From an uncultured bacterium (GTDB lineage: Bacteria; Elusimicrobiota; Elusimicrobia; Elusimicrobiales; Elusimicrobiaceae), in the NCBI GenBank assembly GCA_949294085.1, contig CASFFX010000006.1, forward strand, positions 404,979-468,978: 64,000 nt of DNA, given 5' to 3'. Made by a program: the position numbers and the translations under genes. The notes under the pieces were generated by a model that saw only the letters and a list, made by a program, of their open reading frames with translations, did not search any database and was not told the DNA's origin. Below are positions 33,763 through 41,915 of this stretch, piece after piece (position 1 is the first letter of the stretch; each line of letters starts with the position of its first letter).

Positions 33763-35457
33763 ATGTCCATTAAACGCACACCGAAATGTGAGTGTTCTCA
33801 ACTTCAGCGGCACCGCTGCAAATTTCAGCCCGTGCTGCCCGCTATTCTTAAAAAAGGCCCCGCTTTTGTAAAACCGAAATTTGGCAAAGCCACCAAAAGC
33901 GTAGCCGACCAGGCCGCCGTAAAACGGATTTTCCCCAATACTTACGGCTTGCCGGAAGTTACCTTTGTCAAAGGCACCAACAGCGCCGTGGCCAAAAAAG
34001 CCGTCCGCGTGGGGGTGGTGCTCTCGGGCGGACAAGCCCCGGGCGGACACAACGTCATCGGCGGTCTTTTGGACGGCCTCAAAAAAGCCAATTCCAAGAA
34101 CAAACTCTTTGGATTTTTGGGCGGCCCCAGCGGCATTGTGGACAACAAATGGGTGGAAATTACGCCCACGCTGATGAAAGATTACCGCAATACCGGCGGG
34201 TTTGACTTGATTCAATCCGGCCGCACCAAAATTGAAACCGACGAACAGTTAAAAGCCGCCAAAGACAACCTCTTGGCCAACAAGCTCGACGCGCTGGTCG
34301 TGGTGGGGGGAGACGATTCCAACACCAACGCCTGCGTCATTGCCGAATACCTCAAACAACAAGGGGTGGACATCAGCGTCATCGGCGTACCCAAGACGAT
34401 TGACGGCGACCTGAAAAACAAACAAATTGAAACGTCGTTCGGTTTTGATACCGCCACCAAAATTTACGCCGAACTCGTGGGCAACATCTGCCGCGACGTC
34501 AACTCCGCGCGCAAGTATTGGCACTTTATCCGCCTGATGGGCAGAAGCGCTTCGCACATCACGCTGGAAGTGGCCTTCAAAACTCACCCCAACGCCGTAT
34601 TGATTGGCGAAGAAGTATTAGCCAAAAAAATGACTTTGGCCCAAATTGTGGACAATTTGGCCCAGCTGATTGCCAAACGCGCCAAAGCCGGCAAAAACTA
34701 CGGGGTAGTGCTGGTGCCGGAAGGATTGATTGAATTCATCCCGGAAATGAAGGAACTCATCAGCGCGCTGAACGACTCGCTGGCCGACAACGAAGCGGAA
34801 TTGGCCAAAATGAACACCTTGGCCGAGAAGAAAGCTTTTATCCTTTCCAAACTGCCGGCCAAACTGGCGGATTTGATGAAATCCCTGCCGGAAGGCATCG
34901 CCAGCCAGCTGATGCTGGACCGCGATCCGCACGGCAATGTACAGGTGTCCTTGATTGAAACCGAAAAACTGCTGGTGGAAATGCTGCGCACCAAACTGGC
35001 CGAAATGAAAAAAGCCGGTAAATACAACGGCAAATTTGCCGCGATTACCCACTTCTTCGGCTACGAAGGCCGCTGCGGCGTGCCCTCCACCTTTGACGCC
35101 AACTACACCTACGCGCTGGGCTACAACGCCGCGGTGCTGGCGCTGAACAAATGCTCGGGCTACCTCTCTTCCGTGCGCAAGCTGACCAAAAAAGCGCAGG
35201 ATTGGGAATGCGGCGGTATTCCGCTGACGATGATGATGAACATTGAACGCCGCAAAGGCAAAGAAAAACCCGTCATCAAAAAAGCGTTGGTGGAATTGAA
35301 AGGCGAACCGTTCAAACATCTGCTGAAGAACCGCGATGCCTGGGCGGAAGCGGACTTGTACGTATTCCCCGGCCCGATTCAATACTTCGGCCCTGCGGAA
35401 ATTACGGACATGACCACCTACACCTTGCTGTTGGAACAAGGCAAAAAAGTAAAATAA
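33763..35457 (+). CDS. pfp: PPi-dependent 6-phosphofructokinase (long form)
   Basis: 564 aa. ATG 33763 is preferred since the ATG at 33757 lies inside the ribosome site AAGGAGATGA. It shows the PPi-type phosphofructokinase signatures VLSGGQAPGGHNVI, VVVGGDDSNTN (GGDD, as in PPi users rather than ATP users), PKTIDGDLKN and MGRSASHITLEVA. It also has LVPEGLIEFIPE and a late FFGYEGRCGVPS. The length matches the plant-beta-like long group. It reversibly phosphorylates fructose 6-phosphate with pyrophosphate, saving ATP in anaerobic glycolysis. Single gene with its own terminator. Confidence 0.95.
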   Translation: MSIKRTPKCECSQLQRHRCKFQPVLPAILKKGPAFVKPKFGKATKSVADQAAVKRIFPNTYGLPEVTFVKGTNSAVAKKAVRVGVVLSGGQAPGGHNVIGGLLDGLKKANSKNKLFGFLGGPSGIVDNKWVEITPTLMKDYRNTGGFDLIQSGRTKIETDEQLKAAKDNLLANKLDALVVVGGDDSNTNACVIAEYLKQQGVDISVIGVPKTIDGDLKNKQIETSFGFDTATKIYAELVGNICRDVNSARKYWHFIRLMGRSASHITLEVAFKTHPNAVLIGEEVLAKKMTLAQIVDNLAQLIAKRAKAGKNYGVVLVPEGLIEFIPEMKELISALNDSLADNEAELAKMNTLAEKKAFILSKLPAKLADLMKSLPEGIASQLMLDRDPHGNVQVSLIETEKLLVEMLRTKLAEMKKAGKYNGKFAAITHFFGYEGRCGVPSTFDANYTYALGYNAAVLALNKCSGYLSSVRKLTKKAQDWECGGIPLTMMMNIERRKGKEKPVIKKALVELKGEPFKHLLKNRDAWAEADLYVFPGPIQYFGPAEITDMTTYTLLLEQGKKVK

Positions 35458-35468
35458 TTTCCAAAGAA

Positions 35469-35497
35469 AGGCGGGTCGCTAAGGCCCGCCTTTTTTT
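35469..35497 (+). terminator. pfp terminator
   Basis: The stem AGGCGGG / CCCGCCT is followed by T7. Confidence 0.88.
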
Positions 35498-35570
35498 GGC
35501 GGTATGAAAACGCTTTGTTGAACCCGGGCGTTTTTTCTTTATCTTTCGCCTATTTTATACAGGAGCCCCC

Positions 35571-37700
35571 ATGACTCTGCGCCCGCTGCATCGTTTATGT
35601 CGGCTGTTTCAAGCGCAATACCGCAATTCTGCGGTGGCGTACCTCCTGTTTCGGCGGCTGCTAGTGCAGCGTTTGGCCGGGCAGGAAGCCCCGTGGCTGA
35701 AATTATTCTTCCGCAATTCGGCCCCGGTTCTTCCGCCCGAACTGCAGCGGCAGGCCAACGCCCTGTTGGCCCAGCTGTCCGTTCGCCCCGAAGGTGCGCC
35801 GGACGGACTTACGCCGCAAACGCTGGCCTTGGCGCACGAAATTTTTGCCGCCAACGGCAAAGCCAAAGGTATTTTTTACACGCCCTTTTCGCTGGCGCGT
35901 CATTTGGCGCGGCAAGCCCTGCATGCCGCGCTGATACGCCAAGCGGGGCTGGACGAAGCAACCGCCCAAGCGTTGCTGGAGGGGACTTCTCCGGCGGAGC
36001 CGCTGGCCCGCCAAACGGACGATTGGTTAAGCCGCTTAACCTGCTGCGACCCTGCCGCCGGAGCCGGCGGCCTGCTGGTGCCTTTTGCGCTGGAACTAAG
36101 CCGCCTGCGCAAAACGCTTTGCCCCGACCGGGACGAAGGAGAACTGCTAGCCTTTATTTTAAGCCGAAATCTCTTCGCGGCCGACCTTTCCGCCCCGGCC
36201 CTGGAGGACTTGCAGCTGCGCGCCGCGCTGGTGCTGGCCCAATACGGCCGCACCCCTTCCGCCCGGCCGCTTGCACAGGTGTTTCAAGGCGACGTGCTGG
36301 CCCAGGCAAACGGCCAAAGCGTGCTGGAAAAAGCGTTTGAACCGGTATTTTCTCAGCGCGGCGGCTTTGATGTCATTTTGTCCAACCCGCCGTATATCGG
36401 CCAAAAAAATCACCGCGCCGTGTTTGAAGCGCTGCGCCACAACCCGTTATGGGAAAAACTGGCGGAACCCAAAAGCGATTTACTGTACTTCTTTTTTTAT
36501 TTGGCCCTCAAAACGCTGAAACCGGGGGGCATTGGCGCTTTTCTGACTACGCCGTATTTTGCTTCCGCCGCGGGGGGGCAAAAACTCCGCCAAACGCTGC
36601 GCGAACAAGCGGCTTTTTTGTACTTGGAAGATTTTGGAGAACAACGTCTTTTCCGCCGCGCGCTTGGCCAGCACAGCTTGTTAAGCGTGTTTGAAAAAAA
36701 CGATTCCGCCGCCAAACCACCCTGCCTCATGGACTGCCGCCAACTGCCCCAAAACAGCCTATACCAGGGGCCGGAGCATTACTTGATTACCCGCCCCGCC
36801 GCGCCCGCGCTAAAAAGCGCGCTGGACAAAATGGCCGCCTGCCCGCACACCCTGCAGGACGTGGCGCACGTGTCCAACGGGCTGATGACCGGGTGCGACA
36901 AAATTTCCGCCGCACACCTGCGCCGCCACCGCCTGCCTGGCGTAAAAAAAGGGGACGGCGTATTCGTGCTGAGCCCGGCCGAAAAAGGAGCCCTCCCTCT
37001 TACACCCACAGAAGAGGCAAAGCTCAAACCGTTCTTCAAAAATTCCGATCTGCACCCTTATTACGCCGCCGCCGCGCCTTCCGGCTGGCTGGTGGATTTT
37101 TTCTATCCCAATGACCGCGGACTGGATCTAGCCCAATACCCGCATTTACGCGCCCATTTGGCCCGTTTTGCCCCGGTGTTGCTGGCCCGGCGCCAAAACA
37201 ACAACGGCATCCACAAGCTGCTGGCACGCCAAATTTATTGGTTTGGCTCCGTGCGCCGCAAACTGGATTTTGAAGCCGACAAAATAGCCGTTCCCCAGCG
37301 GGCCGCACGCAACACGTTTGCCTTGGCGCCGGGGCCGTGGTACGCCAGTTCCGACGTCTATTTTATTTCCCAGCCGAAAGGCGTTTCGCTGTGGTATTTG
37401 CTGGGGCTGTTTAATTCCGCGCCTTATTTTGCCTGGCTTTATTACCGCGGGAAACGAAAAGGCCGCCTGTTGGAACTGTACGCCGCGCCGCTAAAAGCGT
37501 TGCCCGTGCCCCTAGCCTGCGCCGAACAAACCCGCCAGCTGGAAACGCTGGCACGCCAAATTTACCAATTAAAATCCGCCCGTCCGCAAGCCGACATTAC
37601 ACCCCTGCAAGCGCAGGCGGACGCCGTGGTGGCGGAAATTTTTGGCTTTACCCCGTCTGAACGGGACGCCATCTGCCAGGCGCCGCAAGACCCCCGCTAA
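35571..37700 (+). CDS. Eco57I/TaqI-type N6-adenine DNA methyltransferase
   Basis: 709 aa, ribosome site AGGAG. Motif X/I region: GIFYTPFSLARHLARQA and the SAM loop CDPAAGAGGLLVP; motif IV: NPPYIGQ. The C-terminal half is a target-recognition domain of the TaqI type (VAHVSNGLMTGCDKI, KPFFKNSDLHPYY, then ARNTFALAPGPWYASSDVYF). The N-terminus is only about 95 residues before the motifs and shows no PD-ExK nuclease pattern. So it looks like a lone methylase rather than a type IIG enzyme. No restriction gene is adjacent. Target sequence unknown. High GC and many Ala/Leu codons match the neighbours. Confidence 0.88.
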   Translation: MTLRPLHRLCRLFQAQYRNSAVAYLLFRRLLVQRLAGQEAPWLKLFFRNSAPVLPPELQRQANALLAQLSVRPEGAPDGLTPQTLALAHEIFAANGKAKGIFYTPFSLARHLARQALHAALIRQAGLDEATAQALLEGTSPAEPLARQTDDWLSRLTCCDPAAGAGGLLVPFALELSRLRKTLCPDRDEGELLAFILSRNLFAADLSAPALEDLQLRAALVLAQYGRTPSARPLAQVFQGDVLAQANGQSVLEKAFEPVFSQRGGFDVILSNPPYIGQKNHRAVFEALRHNPLWEKLAEPKSDLLYFFFYLALKTLKPGGIGAFLTTPYFASAAGGQKLRQTLREQAAFLYLEDFGEQRLFRRALGQHSLLSVFEKNDSAAKPPCLMDCRQLPQNSLYQGPEHYLITRPAAPALKSALDKMAACPHTLQDVAHVSNGLMTGCDKISAAHLRRHRLPGVKKGDGVFVLSPAEKGALPLTPTEEAKLKPFFKNSDLHPYYAAAAPSGWLVDFFYPNDRGLDLAQYPHLRAHLARFAPVLLARRQNNNGIHKLLARQIYWFGSVRRKLDFEADKIAVPQRAARNTFALAPGPWYASSDVYFISQPKGVSLWYLLGLFNSAPYFAWLYYRGKRKGRLLELYAAPLKALPVPLACAEQTRQLETLARQIYQLKSARPQADITPLQAQADAVVAEIFGFTPSERDAICQAPQDPR

Positions 37701-37791
37701 AGGACGGCGTTCCCCGCCAAAGGGCGTACCTTGCCAAGGGCAAAATTTTATTGTATTCTTTGAAAAGAAGTAAAAATTCTAGGAGGGGCGT

Positions 37792-38142
37792 ATGAAAGCA
37801 TTTATGACGTACTATTGGGACGTACTGAGACACAATTATGTCAATTTCTCGGGCCGTGCCACCCGCAAGAAATACTGGCTGTTTGTTTTGTTTAACTTTA
37901 TCGTATTTTTTATCTTGAGCTTGATATTAAGCTTCTTTGGCGATGTGGGAAATGTGCTCTATTTCCTGTGCATGCTGGCAGTAGTGCTGCCGTCTTTGGG
38001 CATTTTGGTACGCCGCCTGCACGACATCAACTTTTCCGGCTGGTGGGTGCTGATTTCCCTGGTGCCGTTCATCGGCTCGCTGATTTTGCTGGTGTTTTTG
38101 GTACTGCCCAGCACCGAAGGGGCCAACCGCTTCGGCAACTAA
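37792..38142 (+). CDS. DUF805 membrane protein
   Basis: 116 aa with ribosome site AGGAGG. Typical DUF805 layout: a soluble N-terminus with NFSGRATRKKYWLFVLFN, three to four membrane helices, then GILVRRLHDINFSGWWVL and the end LPSTEGANRFG. Inner-membrane protein of unknown function. Single gene followed by a terminator. Confidence 0.93.
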   Translation: MKAFMTYYWDVLRHNYVNFSGRATRKKYWLFVLFNFIVFFILSLILSFFGDVGNVLYFLCMLAVVLPSLGILVRRLHDINFSGWWVLISLVPFIGSLILLVFLVLPSTEGANRFGN

Positions 38143-38154
38143 TTTGTGCCTAGC

Positions 38155-38185
38155 GCCGCCCCGCAGCAAACGGGGCGGCCTTTTT
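38155..38185 (+). terminator. Rho-independent terminator
   Basis: A perfect 9-bp stem GCCGCCCCG / CGGGGCGGC with a 7-nt loop and T5. Confidence 0.88.
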
Positions 38186-38207
38186 ATGCCGTTTTGAAAC
38201 AGAACTT

Positions 38208-39002
38208 ATGAAAAAATCCCGCATTGCATGGTACATCGTTTTGCTCGTGGTCTTTGGGTTTGGGGCTTATGTGGCTTTTATGTACGTATATACCGAGTGG
38301 AAGTTTTTGCCCGTAGAATTACTGCAGGAGCCTAACTTGCAGGCACCCCACTCCGCCTGGACCGCCACCGACGATTTGTTGTACATCCATAAAGTAAACA
38401 CACCCCGCCGCGCCGAAAACAAAGACGATTCCTACGACGGCTACGAGCTGGACATCCAGCAAGATTCCCAAAAAAATTTGGTCATCGCGCACGATCCGGA
38501 AGAAATTGCAGACGGCATAAAACTGGCCGAAATTTTTGCCGCGGTGGACAACCCCGCCGAAAAAAGTTATTGGCTGGACTTAAAAACGGATTTAACGCAA
38601 GCCCAGCTGGACCAAATTGTGCTTACGGCCAAGGCGTTTGGCATTCCGGCCGAACACTTGCTGCTGGAAAGCGTGCCCGGCCCGACGGCAAAATTAATTA
38701 AAAAGAACGGACTTGCGCTGCTGCTGCAAGTGCCGGAAAATTTTGACAAAGACGAGGGCGACCCCAAAAAACGCAAGGAATTAAACGAGCAACTTTTGCA
38801 GCTGTGGCAGGAATATCTGCCGGTGGCGGCGTCGGCCAGTTTTGGAAAATACCCGTATCTGCGGGCGTACTTTCCCAATATGCCCAAAGCCATTTATTAT
38901 TCGTCCACCGTGCGCCCGAGCCTAAAAAAACCGTTTATGGTGGACCATATGGAAGAGGATCCTTCCGTCAAGATTTTTATGCTGGATGAATATACGTGGT
39001 AA
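38208..39002 (+). CDS. Membrane-anchored GDPD-like (TIM-barrel) protein
   Basis: 264 aa with an N-terminal signal anchor (about 7-28). The start of a glycerophosphodiester phosphodiesterase-like barrel is visible: IHKVNTPRRAENK (His), DGYELDIQQD (Glu-x-Asp), LVIAHDPEE (His) and YWLDLKTD. It is close to the HR..EN..G..E.D....V..HD order of GDPD. The usual insert after EN is nearly missing, so it may belong to the FAM151-like branch. An extracytoplasmic phosphodiesterase is the best guess; the substrate is unknown. It is 30 bp from the HD-domain gene. Confidence 0.65.
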   Translation: MKKSRIAWYIVLLVVFGFGAYVAFMYVYTEWKFLPVELLQEPNLQAPHSAWTATDDLLYIHKVNTPRRAENKDDSYDGYELDIQQDSQKNLVIAHDPEEIADGIKLAEIFAAVDNPAEKSYWLDLKTDLTQAQLDQIVLTAKAFGIPAEHLLLESVPGPTAKLIKKNGLALLLQVPENFDKDEGDPKKRKELNEQLLQLWQEYLPVAASASFGKYPYLRAYFPNMPKAIYYSSTVRPSLKKPFMVDHMEEDPSVKIFMLDEYTW

Positions 39003-39032
39003 GCCGCCCGCTTGCCCAAAGAGAGGAAAAAT

Positions 39033-39620
39033 ATGGAACTCAATTTTACCCGCGACCAAGCGCTTGAATTACTAAAAAAATACAATAAGGAGCCTTTTCA
39101 CTTGCTGCATGCGCTGACGGTGGAAGCCGTGATGCGCCAGCTGGCCGAGGAATTGGGCTACGCACAGGAAGCCGATTTCTGGGCCATGTGCGGCCTGCTG
39201 CACGATATAGACTTTGAACAATTTCCGCAGCAGCACTGCAAAAAAGCACCCGAGCTGCTGGCAGAAATCCAGGCTCCTGCCGAACTGGTGCACGCCGTAT
39301 GCAGCCACGGCTACGGCTTAGTAACGGACGTAAAACCCGAACACGAAATGGAAAAAGTGCTCTTTGCAACGGATGAGCTGACCGGACTGATTGGCGCGGC
39401 CGCGCGGATGCGCCCTTCCAAAAGCGTGTGCGATATGGAAGTGTCCAGCCTGAAAAAGAAATTCAAAGACAAAAAATTTGCTGCCGGCTGTTCGCGCGAG
39501 GTCATCCGCCAGGGGGCCGAAATGCTGGGCTGGCCGCTGGAAACGCTGTTTGAAAAAACCTTGGCCGCCATGCGCGCCACCGAAAAATCCGTACAGGAGC
39601 AAGCCGCCGCGTTAGCCTAA
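39033..39620 (+). CDS. HD-domain hydrolase
   Basis: 195 aa. ATG 39033 follows AGAGAGGA. HD pattern: LLHALTVEAVM (His), GLLHDIDFEQFP (His-Asp pair) and CSHGYGLV, with a late FATDELTGLIGA carrying the last Asp. This subgroup (YqeK/HDIG-like predicted hydrolases) contains cytosolic phosphohydrolases with metal at the HD site. Substrate unknown. It ends at a convergent terminator. Confidence 0.87.
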   Translation: MELNFTRDQALELLKKYNKEPFHLLHALTVEAVMRQLAEELGYAQEADFWAMCGLLHDIDFEQFPQQHCKKAPELLAEIQAPAELVHAVCSHGYGLVTDVKPEHEMEKVLFATDELTGLIGAAARMRPSKSVCDMEVSSLKKKFKDKKFAAGCSREVIRQGAEMLGWPLETLFEKTLAAMRATEKSVQEQAAALA

Positions 39621-39636
39621 CTTCTTACTCACATCA

Positions 39637-39672
39637 AAAAACCCCGCCGCAGATATCTGCGGCGGGGTTTTC
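39637..39672. terminator. Bidirectional terminator
   Basis: AAAACCCCGCCGC / GCGGCGGGGTTTT with an 8-nt loop, between the converging HD and pilin genes. Confidence 0.93.
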
Positions 39673-39688
39673 CGTTTCCTGCAAATCT

Positions 39689-40204
39689 TCAGCCGTTGCA
39701 CGCGCCGGAAGCGCCGTTGCTGCAGCACTCGGCGGAGGGAGTATCAATCCCACAAAAATCCGCACACAGCGCCTTGCCGGCTTCGTTTAAGCCCATACAA
39801 GTCGTATTGTCGTGCAGGTATTCGCGGCGCAGGCCGTATTCATATTCCAAACTGCCGCTGGGCGCCACCCGAATCGCCTCCACTTGGTTCAAATTGCCGT
39901 TGGGCGCCAGCTCAATTTCAAAACCGTTGCAATTTGCGCCGGTTACCGGATTGCCGCGGGTATAAAACACTTGCCCCGTGGCCCCTTTGGGCGAAACGTC
40001 CAGCGTGCGGAAATCGGTCATATAGGTACTGACTTGCATTTGCTTGCGCCGCTGGGCGTGGGTAATACTGTCCAGCATTTCCACCGCTTCCGTCATGCGC
40101 ACCCGTTCGGCGGCTTTGCCGTAATGGGGCAGCGCCATGGCAAAAAGCAGGCCGATAATCAAAATTACCACCAACACTTCTATAAGCGTAAACCCTTGTT
40201 TCAT
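39689..40204 (-). CDS. Type IV pilin-like (pseudopilin) protein with Cys-rich tail
   Basis: 171 aa. Prepilin peptidase site KQG|FTLIEVLVV with Glu5 and a single hydrophobic helix, as in PilE/GspG. The head domain has an aromatic/Gly-rich beta region. An unusual tail holds seven Cys (CMGLNEAGKALCADFC, ECC, CNG). The tail may be disulfide-linked and exposed on the filament. It is a lone gene without assembly genes nearby. The role could be in pili, secretion or DNA uptake; the sequence does not decide. Confidence 0.9.
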   Translation of the reverse strand: MKQGFTLIEVLVVILIIGLLFAMALPHYGKAAERVRMTEAVEMLDSITHAQRRKQMQVSTYMTDFRTLDVSPKGATGQVFYTRGNPVTGANCNGFEIELAPNGNLNQVEAIRVAPSGSLEYEYGLRREYLHDNTTCMGLNEAGKALCADFCGIDTPSAECCSNGASGACNG

Positions 40205-40271
40205 GACACCTCTTTCTTTCTGCAGGCTTTATTTATAGTGTAATAATTCCCGGCCCAAAAAGCAATCGCGT

Positions 40272-41009
40272 TTACAGTGTAAGCTCTTTTTCCAGTTCGG
40301 CAAAAAACATGCCCGCTTTTTGGGGAAAGTACAAATCCGTTACCGAGCCGGTAAAGGCGGAAGGGAGCGGATTGACCTCCACAATTTTGGCGCCAAACTG
40401 TTTGGCCGTCAGCGGCAGGCTGCAGGCGGGCATTACCTGCCCCGCCGTACCGACAATAATCATCACGTCCGCGTTTTGCGCCATTTCCAACGATTTTTCA
40501 TATGCCCGCGGCGGGATTCCTTCCCCATAAAACACAAAATCCGGCTTCAGCACGCCGCCGCAAAAACAGCGGGGGGGTTCTTCGTCCAAATTCACGTCCT
40601 CCAGGCGGTACTTGCGCCCGCATACGGTGCAGGAAAGGGTGTGAATCGTGCCGTGAAATTCCTGCACGTTTTTAGAGCCGGCCCGCTGATGAAGCCCGTC
40701 TATATTTTGGGTAATCACGCCTTTTACAAAGCCCTTTTGTTCCAGCTTGGCAATCACTTCGTGCGCTTTGTTGGGAGAGGCGTGGTCCATATCGGTAAAG
40801 AAAATTTTTTTCATTTCTTTCCACGATTCGGCCGGGTGCTGAGCAAAAAAATTAATTTCTATGTATTTCGGGTCGTATTGATTCCACAAGCCGCCCTTGC
40901 CGGTAAACGGGGCAATGCCGCTTTCCACGCTCACGCCCGCCCCGGTAAACACAACGCCGTACGAGGCGTTTTTGATCCATTTTGCCGCAGTTTTGATGTC
41001 GTTGTCCAT
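40272..41009 (-). CDS. Sir2-family NAD-dependent protein deacylase
   Basis: 245 aa. Full sirtuin motif set: FTGAGVSVESGIAPF, TQNIDGLHQRAG (catalytic His in EFHGTIH), a four-Cys zinc site (CTVC, then CFC with GG) and DFVFYGEGIP. IVGTAGQVMPA and VEVNP complete the NAD pocket. It removes acyl groups from Lys in cytosolic proteins. TACAAT at 41016-41021 lies exactly 6 nt before the ATG with no ribosome site, so the mRNA should be leaderless. Confidence 0.95.
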   Translation of the reverse strand: MDNDIKTAAKWIKNASYGVVFTGAGVSVESGIAPFTGKGGLWNQYDPKYIEINFFAQHPAESWKEMKKIFFTDMDHASPNKAHEVIAKLEQKGFVKGVITQNIDGLHQRAGSKNVQEFHGTIHTLSCTVCGRKYRLEDVNLDEEPPRCFCGGVLKPDFVFYGEGIPPRAYEKSLEMAQNADVMIIVGTAGQVMPACSLPLTAKQFGAKIVEVNPLPSAFTGSVTDLYFPQKAGMFFAELEKELTL

Positions 41010-41093
41010 AGGGGTATTGTATAATATTCTAACCTAAAATATGGCTTGCTGCGCTAAAAACGCTTTGCTATAAAAATGTTGGAGGAAACCGTT

Positions 41094-41867
41094 ATGTCCC
41101 ACACCGCCGCACCCGCGGACGCAAAACGCTATCTGTACAATGTGCTGCAGTTTAACAACCGCAGCAAAGTAACTACTTTTCTTAATACGCTGATTATCAC
41201 GCTGATTCTGCTCAGCGTGCCGGTGGACGTGCTGGAAAGCGTCAAAGACGTCAGCCCCGTCGTAAAACGCTGGATTTACCACGCCGATTTGGTGATGAGT
41301 ATCGTATTTGCGCTGGAATACGCCCTGCGCGTAATCACCTGTACCGAGGACCCCCGTTTTAAGCGCCCAATTCTGGGCCGCCTGAAATACATGTGCACGC
41401 CGCTTATGCTGATTGACCTGTTCGCCATTTCGCCGTTTTTTATTTTAGGCACCGGCCTGGTGCGCATGCTGCGCGTGTTCCGTATTTTAATGCTGATGCG
41501 CTACACCAACGCCATCCAGCTGATGAATAACGTCGTCAGCGAAAAAAAGAGCGAGCTGTCCATTTGCGGAGCCTTTTTGCTGATGCTGTGGGTGTGGAGC
41601 GCCTTCATGATTTTTCGCGTGGAACACGCCGCCCAGCCCGAAGTGTTCCGCAATATGTTAGACGCCATGTGGTGGTCCGCCGAAACGTTTACCACCCTGG
41701 GCTATGGCGACATTGTGCCCATCACGCTGTTTGGCCGGCTGATTGCGGTCATCACCGTGGCGATGGGGCTGGTGCTTTTTGCCATTACGACGGCCGTGCT
41801 GACGGCGGGAATTGTGCAGGAAATCCAAAAATTTGAACGCAAAAAGCAAACACCGCCCCAAGTATAA
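41094..41867 (+). CDS. Voltage-gated-type potassium channel
   Basis: 257 aa. ATG 41094 is chosen for GGAGG 9 nt upstream. Six membrane segments: S1 near 25-45, and an S4-like helix with regularly spaced Arg (GLVRMLRVFRILMLMR). A pore loop has the K-selective filter TTLGYGDI before the last helix. It belongs to the bacterial Kv-like ion transport family in the inner membrane. Single gene with a terminator shared with the aax operon. Confidence 0.94.
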   Translation: MSHTAAPADAKRYLYNVLQFNNRSKVTTFLNTLIITLILLSVPVDVLESVKDVSPVVKRWIYHADLVMSIVFALEYALRVITCTEDPRFKRPILGRLKYMCTPLMLIDLFAISPFFILGTGLVRMLRVFRILMLMRYTNAIQLMNNVVSEKKSELSICGAFLLMLWVWSAFMIFRVEHAAQPEVFRNMLDAMWWSAETFTTLGYGDIVPITLFGRLIAVITVAMGLVLFAITTAVLTAGIVQEIQKFERKKQTPPQV

Positions 41868-41870
41868 AAA

Positions 41871-41900
41871 AACGCTCCGGCCGCACTAGGCCGGAGCGTT
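41871..41900. terminator. Bidirectional terminator
   Basis: AACGCTCCGGCC / GGCCGGAGCGTT stem between the channel gene and the aaxC-like gene. Confidence 0.92.
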
Positions 41901-41915
41901 TGGCAAAGAGCTTTC

